From assembly GCA_018985235.1 (NCBI GenBank), contig JADGIG010000206.1, positions 1-12,890 on the forward strand: a stretch of DNA of 12,890 nucleotides, given 5' to 3'. Below the pieces are notes generated by a model that saw nothing but the letters and a program-made list of their open reading frames with translations, did no database searches and was not told the DNA's origin. Shown here piece by piece: positions 7,632 to 12,890 of the stretch. Position 1 is the first letter of the stretch, and the number at the start of each line of letters is the position of its first letter. Origin of the DNA: Sanchytrium tribonematis (lineage: Eukaryota; Sanchytriomycota; Sanchytriomycetes; Sanchytriales; Sanchytriaceae). Position numbers and translations under genes: made by a program.

Positions 7632-8403
7632 ATGACTGCAGGCAAAAATAAGAGAATTTCCAAAGGAAAGAAGGGTGGAAAGAAGAAGATCATAGATCCA
7701 TTTTCACGTAAAGAATGGTATAATGTCCAAGCACCAGCATTATTTAAGCAAAACACATTGGGATGGACTCTTGTTAATAGATCTCAAGGTATGAGAAATT
7801 GTGTCGATGATTTAAAGGGAAGAGTATTTGAGTCATCTCTTGGAGATTTGAACAAAGATGAAGAACAAGCCTTTAGAAAGATGAGTTTTGTTGTCGAAGA
7901 AGTTGTCAATAATGAATGTTTGACTGGATTCCATGGCATGAGCATCACATCCGACAAACTTAAATCTATGATTAAAAAGTGGCAGTCTCTGGTTGAAGTT
8001 TGCATTGATGTCAAAACCACTGATGGATATCTTCTAAGAGTTTTTGTTATTGGATTTACCAAGAGACGTCAAAGACAAGTCAAGAAAACTGCATATGCAC
8101 AATCCGCTCAGATTAGGGAAATCAGAAAGAGATCTTTTGAAGTTATTCAAAAAGAAGCAAACTGTGAGTTGAAAGAATTAATTCAAAAATTGTAAATCAT
8201 ATTTATTTAGCTCTGCTGAAACTATCGGAAGACAAATTACTAAAGCTACTAATGGAGTATATCCATTGCAGAATGTGTATGTTAGAAAAGTGAAAGTTTT
8301 GAAAACACCAAAAACTGATCTTAGCACATTTTTGGAATTGCACGAGACTGGAAAGAAAGTCGATGGCGGATTCAAGGAGCCAGAAATTTTAGAAGAAGTT
8401 TAA
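7632..8403 (+). CDS. RPS3A: 40S ribosomal protein eS1 (RPS3A), two exons
   Basis: The exons are 7632-8191 and 8211-8403, giving 250 aa (human eS1 is 264 aa). The start is the usual family start, MTAGKNKR with a Lys/Gly-rich tail, followed by VDPF-like [18 protein letters not shown]. Other family blocks include [32 protein letters not shown] and [20 protein letters not shown]. After splicing comes [32 protein letters not shown]. Removing the 19-nt intron restores a gap-free alignment across LIQKF-SAETIGR with human VNKL-IPDSIGK. Without splicing the frame ends at TAA 8193-8195 and loses the C-terminal ~63 residues, which are present in the next frame. eS1 sits on the small-subunit platform near the mRNA exit. 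The C-terminal tail is shorter than in animals. Identification is certain. Confidence 0.97.
8192..8210 (+). other. 19-nt spliceosomal intron in eS1
   Basis: The intron is GTAAATCATATTTATTTAG, with GT at 8192 and AG at 8210. It contains an in-frame stop and 19 is not a multiple of three, so it must be removed to read the conserved C-terminus. It splits codon TT|C (Phe). It matches the intron at 9096-9114 at 14 of 19 positions, including GTAA and ATTTAG. Confidence 0.93.
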
Positions 8404-8408
8404 TTTTA

Positions 8409-8414
8409 AATAAA
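8409..8414 (+). promoter_or_regulatory. Poly(A) signal AATAAA of eS1
   Basis: AATAAA begins 5 bases after the TAA stop at 8401-8403. It lies in the 19-base gap between eS1 and the convergent histone-fold gene, so the two transcripts probably overlap at their 3' ends. Confidence 0.55.
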
Positions 8415-8422
8415 TTTACTTT

Positions 8423-8908
8423 TCATCGAATTATATCCTCCATGTCTTGGCTTTGTGAATTTGGTATCTTAATGTCATCAATTCCTATTTCGAGATCGTC
8501 AACGATATCTTCATCGACTTCATTCTCAATGCCTACTTCAACATCCGAGTCATCCATCTTGATTTCGTCATGTGGATTAATCTCATCTTTTTGATCATCT
8601 GTTTTACCTTTCTTTGCCGCAAATTTTTCCGCCTCTTCCATTATTCTAGCATGTACCATGTCATCTATGTCTTCAAGCCAGGCTTTATATCCAATATCCT
8701 CTATGCTCTTTTTATAATCTTCTTCTTTTATTGTCTTGATTTTAGTTTTTGTTGAAGCAATTGTTGTTATAAATGCAAGAAACAATACTGCACTTTCGTT
8801 CAACAAGTCAATCGCAGGCGGTTGAATTCTTTTCTCGTTCAAAATGGGCTTTACAATCTTTCTGAGTGTAGCTTTGGGAAACGTAAACTCGGATATTCCT
8901 CCACTCAT
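8423..8908 (-). CDS. Histone-fold protein, POLE3/Dpb4 (CHRAC17)-like
   Basis: The protein is 161 aa. Residues ~8-85 resemble the histone fold of DNA polymerase epsilon subunit 3. FTFPKATLRKIVKPIL corresponds to the LPNAVITRIIKEAL-type helix 1, AIDLLNESAVLFLAFITTIAS is the long central helix, and TIKEEDYKKSIEDIGYKAWLEDI covers the TLNASDVLSAMEEMEF region. A Lys-rich linker (AAKKGKTDDQK) and a highly acidic tail with many Asp and Glu follow, as in POLE3. Such subunits pair with a POLE4/CHRAC15-type partner and act at replication forks or in chromatin remodelling. Other histone-fold families (NF-YB, NC2, TAFs) remain possible; the acidic tail favours POLE3/Dpb4. The stop lies only 19 bases from the eS1 stop, tail to tail, and I see no AATAAA on this strand in that gap. 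Confidence 0.75.
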   Translation of the reverse strand: MSGGISEFTFPKATLRKIVKPILNEKRIQPPAIDLLNESAVLFLAFITTIASTKTKIKTIKEEDYKKSIEDIGYKAWLEDIDDMVHARIMEEAEKFAAKKGKTDDQKDEINPHDEIKMDDSDVEVGIENEVDEDIVDDLEIGIDDIKIPNSQSQDMEDIIR

Positions 8909-8937
8909 TTTCAGACTAGGAGAATTGCAATAAGAAT

Positions 8938-8943
8938 TTTATT
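8938..8943 (-). promoter_or_regulatory. Poly(A) signal AATAAA overlapping the Rua1-like stop codon
   Basis: Read on the minus strand, the stop TAA (8944-8942) is followed by TAAAA, so AATAAA starts on the second base of the stop. The histone-fold ATG lies just 30 bases further on. Confidence 0.5.
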
Positions 8944-9587
8944 AGTGACACTTTTGCGCGTGCTTGTTCCATAATACATGTATTGGATTTCTCGCGGACG
9001 TAATGGGTATCCACTGATTGCATTTATGACACATTCCGCAAGTAGCTTGGCTTAAGTGGTCAATTTTAAGTTCAATTGGTTTCTGATATGGTCGACTAAA
9101 TTATTTTAAATTACCCAGTGGAAGACGAAATGCCATGTATTATATTTAAATGATACCAGTATTGACTTATTTTTATATTAAACCACGATGGTCGCTTGCA
9201 TAAACGACACAAGCCTTCTTTGGTTTTCCCTTTACCCCGCACATAAATTGGGGTATATAAATCTTCTTTTGACTTGATAAATTGGGACAGTCCCTGAAGC
9301 TCTATAATTGTCCTGTGATATGACGCAGTCTCAAGAGCAATTTTATCAATATCTTCTATGGGTTGCGAATCGATCGGACTCCTCTCTTGTAGTGGATCAT
9401 AATCTTTATCCGTTTTCAGTTTTCCGTAAAATTTGTGTGCGGAAGTTTTATCGTTAAAACGACTACTTTTATTTTCATGCGTTATTTCCTTCGCCGCCAT
9501 CTTTGATACAAGTATTAAGGATTTAAAAAGTCTGCTTGTTTGTTCTGATAAGTGTGCTTGTTCGTCTTGTATATTTAATGCTATCAT
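8942..9587 (-). CDS. Small zinc protein with a Rua1-type C-terminal domain, two exons
   Basis: The exons are 9587-9115 and 9095-8942 (473 + 154 bases), giving 208 aa. Residues ~1-105 are polar and unassigned. From ~112 the sequence matches the C-terminal domain of fungal Rua1-type transcription regulators: TPIYVRGKGKTKEGLCRLCK, then WFNIKISQYWYHLNIIHGIS, which gives a C-x2-C...H-x4-H zinc site. After the intron comes a second cluster, CGMCHKCNQWIPI...WNKHAQKCH, as in the family's closing WI...H...CH element. Ustilago Rua1 activates a glycolipid gene cluster; no target can be inferred here, and this protein lacks the long N-terminal part of Rua1. The 9587 start is the first ATG in frame, and a second lies at 9500. 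Unspliced, the protein would stop after HGISSSTG and lose half its zinc ligands. The role is probably nucleic-acid binding, by inference. Confidence 0.82.
9096..9114 (-). other. 19-nt spliceosomal intron in the Rua1-like gene
   Basis: On the minus strand it reads GTAATTTAAAATAATTTAG, from 9114 down to 9096. It begins with an in-frame stop (GG|G TAA) and splits the Gly codon GG|T. Removal fuses HGISSSTG to RPYQKPIEL and the second Cys/His cluster. Length and pattern agree with the eS1 intron. Confidence 0.9.
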
Positions 9588-9704
9588 CGTTTTGTATTTG
9601 GCCTATCGGCATTTTATTGCACATGCTATTGACCCATTCAAAGTATATAAACACGAAAGCACAAAATTTTAAATAAATTTTATTGTTCACTTAGTTTGAC
9701 ATAA
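9588..9704 (-). promoter_or_regulatory. 117-base intergenic region: 5' region of the Rua1-like gene and 3' region of the flippase
   Basis: This is the longest gap in the window. Near the middle on the minus strand is a TATA-like stretch, GTTTATATAC (about 9642-9651), which could serve the Rua1-like gene. The left part has no other motif I can defend. I see no coding or RNA gene in it. Confidence 0.35.
9672..9684. promoter_or_regulatory. Two-sided poly(A) motif AATAAATTTTATT behind the flippase gene
   Basis: On the minus strand AATAAA (9684-9679) lies 20 bases after the flippase TAG (9707-9705) and is its likely 3'-end signal. The same block also reads AATAAA on the plus strand (9672-9677), although no plus-strand gene ends there. 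Confidence 0.5.
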
Positions 9705-12700
9705 CTAGATGGTGCGAATTTCTTTTTGAGTTTCTTGAGTATTAAAAGCGGGACACAACTGCTTAGTGTCAAGACGGCGGTTTTCCATATAAAAGTACCA
9801 CCCGAAATATATCTTAAATCTATATAAAACCAAATTACTGAAATCAGGAAGAACAACCATTGCGATTAAATAAACAATCACACTGGCGACTTCCGCGTAA
9901 ACCATAAATCTGTGCCAGGTATTGATTTCTATGGCGACCATGATCAACTCATTAAATATTAATGCAGTAAATGTTATTGCTACGATGTGTATAAATTCTG
10001 ACTCGAATAAGTATAGTGCAAACAACATTATGATTCCGCCTTGGTATATTGAAATGACAGTCCAAATTAAAAATGTTTTTGTATTAAGGGCCCTTCCTTT
10101 AACTAAATCTCTATACAGCTCTGGATATTCCATTGCTAAATTGGGAGTGACATCTTGATCTAAAACAAGTGAAAACACAGGCCACATAGTAAAAATGGTG
10201 GAATAACCAACTAATAGAGCACCCTGGTATAGTGCAATAGGCGCAAAGAAAAATAAAGAGCTAAAAACTGCTTGGAGAAATGATATAATAAGACCTCTGT
10301 GTATCACAAATTGACTCAATTTTGCTGTTCTTTTGTAACAGCATCTTCCGTGCCAGAGCAATAACCTAGCTATGTGACTGAATTGAGTTATCGAAAAATC
10401 TGCAGCAAGAGATGCTTGCTTGCCTTCTTTTCCAACGATTCCAATTCCGCAATGACCTGTTTGAATCATTGAAACGTCATTCCCACCGTCACCAATAGCA
10501 GCAACTCTCTTTCCGGTAAAATCCATAATTAGCTTCGTAACATCTGCTTTTTGCGTTGGGGAACATCTACAGCATACTACAGCAGGAAGTTCCACAGCTC
10601 TTTTTATAAAATCATCTTTTAGATGATCTAAGCACGTTTGCAAGCTCAATCCATCTACGACAAGACAGTAATTGGAATTCGAGTCAATTTTTCTCAATAT
10701 ATCTAGACAATCGTTGGGAGATGTGCATTTCGCGATTGGCAACAATTCTTGATCTCTACTACACAATCTAGTCGACATTGCTATTGTTTGAGCAGTTTCT
10801 ATTTTGTCACCAGTCAACATCCAAATCTTGATACCGGCTTCTCTTAATGTTTCCAGGGTATGCTTTACATTATCTTGCAATTTATCTTCAACACCAGTCA
10901 AACCAAGTAAAGTCATTTGCTTCGAAATAAAATCAAATACCTTATTTGTTTGCTGCACTCTATCTGGACTGAGCTGTGCAGCCAGATATCTTTCCTGAAA
11001 TGATTTATACAATTTTGTATCCAGATCCCTTTTTGCGACAGCCAAAACTCGCAAACCTTCTCTTGCCATATTAGTAGTTTCTTCATCAAGCCAGTCATTG
11101 GCTAATACCAATTTTGCTACTACAGTATCTGCCCCTTTTACATATAAAGTTATGTTATCCATAGCATCTTGAATGACAATACCCATTCTTTTTGTCTCAC
11201 TTGTGAAAGGAAAAGTTTGTAAAATTTTGTAAACGTGAATTGTGTTATGATATTTGATATGAATAGAGCCCATATCTCGGTGAATGAGAGAATAGCCTAT
11301 ACGCTTTGTAAATTCCACGATAGCAATTTCGTCTGGACTACTTGCTTGATAACTTATCGTCTTGTCAAACTCAGAATAACTTGGTGTCACATTATGACAT
11401 ACTGCCAACGCAATCACCAACTCTAAAGCTTTTGGCTTGATATTTTCCATCAATTCGTCAAAAGTTTCGACAGTATACGCCACGTATCCCAAATGTAGTT
11501 TCTTAAGCTCCATTTCGTTTTTTGTTAAAGTCCCAGTCTTGTCGCTTAAAAGGTATTCTATTCTCCCAAGCTCTTCAGGAAGATGGGAGGTTCTGACAAC
11601 TGTATCGTTAATCTGGTCGTCTTTTTGAATGGCATATGAATAATAAGTCTTTGCCATATCCAAATTGACTCTTAAACTAATTGGAATAATGCTTGAAAAT
11701 AAAATCATAAACCTAGTTATAAGTATATACCATTCGCTTTTGTTTGTACTAAATAAATACATAATCATCGATAGAGCAAAAGTGAAAACAAATAAAACTT
11801 TTGACAGATAGTTTAACTCTAAATCTACAATTCCTACCTTATTTTGAGGCATTTTTGTATTAAGCATCGACTTTGTCTCTTTACCAGTATAGAGAACTAG
11901 GCCATACACAACGGTGTTACTAGCAACAATTGTATTTGCCCATAAAGCATTGTCGATGCTCAAAGGTATGGCTTCATAGGGACTTTTTGAGCCATTTAAA
12001 TGCTTCAATTCAATCATACTATGATCCGATGTAGCGGATTGTGGACTTAGAGAAGGAGAATGTGGTTTGGCGTCCAAAGAAAATTTTTCCACCATCATTG
12101 TGCCAAAGAAGCTATATAAATCTTTGTGTGGTTCTTCGTAATTCACTTTGATATATTTACATTGGTGAAGTGGTATATTTTGAGTGTGTGGAACAGGAAC
12201 TTTTAACTTCCAATCTGTTTCGCCGTCAAGTTGGTCAGTTCGTAAAAACATGCTTTCATTCTGGTCGACTTCTCCAATTGCTTCTTTCTTGGATCCATCA
12301 ACGCATTTAACCAGTAAAAGGTCCGATGGTACTCTAGAATTTTTTGTGAGCATGATTACGTCACCCACTCTCAGTTGGGATGCTGATTTAATTGTAGTGT
12401 ATTCGTTTTGTGCTTCTAGATTATCTACAGAACTATCAATGACCTTGTAAAGTTCTTTGTTTAATTCCCCATCTCTTCGCTTTCTTTTCAAGTCATCTAG
12501 TGCCTCTTTCGACATGGTTATCATCAAAACAAAACAGAGAGGTCCAAAGTAAGTAATTAAATATCCAATACGAAGTTGAGGAATCAGCTGGCTCATTGCG
12601 ACTAATAAGAAATACATATTAAAAAACATCTTAAACTGTTCAAATAAAATTAACGGTATAAATGAGTATATTGTGTATTTTGTATTTTCTATAGAATTAG

Positions 12701-12842
12701 GAGGTGATTTATAAACTGCGGGTTTTATGTCATACGAAGAATTGTATTCTGTGGTATATTTTGGGTTGCCGGTAGCGTAATCTGGATAATCTGAGTGGAA
12801 AAAGTAGCAAAAGCGGTCGGAATTCGAATTTTTCGAGCCCAT
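9705..12842 (-). CDS. P4-type ATPase (phospholipid flippase), NEO1/ATP9 type
   Basis: This complete 1045-aa P-type ATPase moves aminophospholipids from the lumenal to the cytosolic leaflet of Golgi/endosomal membranes. From the N-terminus: TM1-TM2 lie at ~65-115, ending in ITMSKEALDDLKRKRRDGELNKELY, which closely resembles yeast Neo1. The actuator-domain DGET is at 206-209 and TM4 contains the flippase PISLRV (Pro at 387). The phosphorylated Asp434 sits in DKTGTLTKNEMELKKLHLG, the nucleotide-binding KGAD is near 568, and MLTGDK and GDGGNDVSMI (Asp785) form the hinge. Six hydrophobic segments follow to ~1020. All catalytic residues are intact. Length is near that of Neo1 (1151 aa). The Neo1/ATP9 group works without a Cdc50-type beta subunit, so none is expected nearby. 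The ATG at 12842 starts a short cytosolic tail with YF-HSDYPDYATGNP; the last 48 bases of the window hold its upstream region. Confidence 0.95.
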   Translation of the reverse strand: MGSKNSNSDRFCYFFHSDYPDYATGNPKYTTEYNSSYDIKPAVYKSPPNSIENTKYTIYSFIPLILFEQFKMFFNMYFLLVAMSQLIPQLRIGYLITYFGPLCFVLMITMSKEALDDLKRKRRDGELNKELYKVIDSSVDNLEAQNEYTTIKSASQLRVGDVIMLTKNSRVPSDLLLVKCVDGSKKEAIGEVDQNESMFLRTDQLDGETDWKLKVPVPHTQNIPLHQCKYIKVNYEEPHKDLYSFFGTMMVEKFSLDAKPHSPSLSPQSATSDHSMIELKHLNGSKSPYEAIPLSIDNALWANTIVASNTVVYGLVLYTGKETKSMLNTKMPQNKVGIVDLELNYLSKVLFVFTFALSMIMYLFSTNKSEWYILITRFMILFSSIIPISLRVNLDMAKTYYSYAIQKDDQINDTVVRTSHLPEELGRIEYLLSDKTGTLTKNEMELKKLHLGYVAYTVETFDELMENIKPKALELVIALAVCHNVTPSYSEFDKTISYQASSPDEIAIVEFTKRIGYSLIHRDMGSIHIKYHNTIHVYKILQTFPFTSETKRMGIVIQDAMDNITLYVKGADTVVAKLVLANDWLDEETTNMAREGLRVLAVAKRDLDTKLYKSFQERYLAAQLSPDRVQQTNKVFDFISKQMTLLGLTGVEDKLQDNVKHTLETLREAGIKIWMLTGDKIETAQTIAMSTRLCSRDQELLPIAKCTSPNDCLDILRKIDSNSNYCLVVDGLSLQTCLDHLKDDFIKRAVELPAVVCCRCSPTQKADVTKLIMDFTGKRVAAIGDGGNDVSMIQTGHCGIGIVGKEGKQASLAADFSITQFSHIARLLLWHGRCCYKRTAKLSQFVIHRGLIISFLQAVFSSLFFFAPIALYQGALLVGYSTIFTMWPVFSLVLDQDVTPNLAMEYPELYRDLVKGRALNTKTFLIWTVISIYQGGIIMLFALYLFESEFIHIVAITFTALIFNELIMVAIEINTWHRFMVYAEVASVIVYLIAMVVLPDFSNLVLYRFKIYFGWYFYMENRRLDTKQLCPAFNTQETQKEIRTI

Positions 12843-12890
12843 TCCTTTGTTTCAAAAATTAAGCATTATACTAAAAGCAATTTACTTTAC

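Noticed and set aside
8193-8195. Reassigned stop codon (ciliate-like code) instead of an intron in eS1
   Set aside because: Reading through TAA does not help: the conserved C-terminus is in a different frame, and other genes end cleanly at TAA, TAG and TGA.
8570-8755. Plus-strand open frame opposite the histone-fold gene with hydrophobic residues
   Set aside because: It is antisense to an acidic coding tail, and hydrophobicity arises from complementing Asp/Glu codons. No family resemblance.
9433-9672. Plus-strand open frame across the Rua1-like gene start and the 117-base gap, ending near AATAAA
   Set aside because: Most of it is antisense to the supported zinc-protein exon, it has low-complexity Cys/Ser-rich sequence and no recognisable domain. 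The nearby AATAAA is part of a palindrome also used on the minus strand.
1-12890. tRNA, rRNA, CRISPR arrays, transposons or long repeats
   Set aside because: No cloverleaf, repeat array, transposase or terminal inverted repeat could be recognised by eye. The only repeated elements are the short AATAAATTTATT-type motifs and the two introns.

Overview
The window comes from a nuclear genome of a compact, AT-rich microbial eukaryote. The evidence is a ribosomal protein eS1 gene, a P4-type lipid flippase, a cellular RNA-silencing RdRP, AATAAA signals at or just after stop codons, and two spliceosomal introns of exactly 19 nt. All stops read as in the standard code. Intergenic gaps run from about 20 to 120 bases. 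Two families seen here (GT69/CAP59-type glycosyltransferase and a Rua1 C-terminal zinc domain) are best known from fungi, so an early-diverging fungal or opisthosporidian lineage is possible. The sequence alone does not settle this. Nuclear or nucleomorph introns this short are known from only a few groups, such as chlorarachniophyte nucleomorphs (about 18-21 nt) and heterotrich ciliates (about 15-16 nt).

Left half (1-5833, + strand): a giant RNA-silencing gene that runs in from the left edge. It encodes the C-terminal half of a Dicer/RIG-I-type helicase, then a complete cellular RdRP with a DLDGD active site, then a complete Cid12/TUTase-type nucleotidyltransferase with its PAP-associated domain, then about 500 unassigned residues. 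The helicase frame and the RdRP frame are joined by a -1 shift. A classical slippery heptamer, G_TTA_AAC, lies in the 88-base overlap in the right phase. The RdRP frame has no ATG for its first ~550 bases, so it cannot easily be a separate gene. Other organisms assemble these three activities as a complex (S. pombe Rdp1-Cid12-Hrr1; C. elegans RdRP-DRH-3 with nucleotidyltransferases). Here they look like one polypeptide, which is the most notable observation in the window.

Middle (5857-8403, + strand): an unrecognised small basic/helical protein starting 23 bases after the RdRP stop; a GT69 (CAP59/CMT1-like) secretory-pathway glycosyltransferase; and ribosomal protein eS1 (RPS3A), split by a 19-nt intron.

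Right half (8423-12842, - strand): a POLE3/Dpb4-like histone-fold protein convergent with eS1; a small zinc protein with a Rua1-type C-terminal domain, whose second half is only recovered by removing another 19-nt intron; and a complete NEO1/ATP9-type P4-ATPase whose promoter lies at the right edge. No tRNA, rRNA, mobile element or CRISPR was found, and no gene-free stretch exceeds 120 bases.
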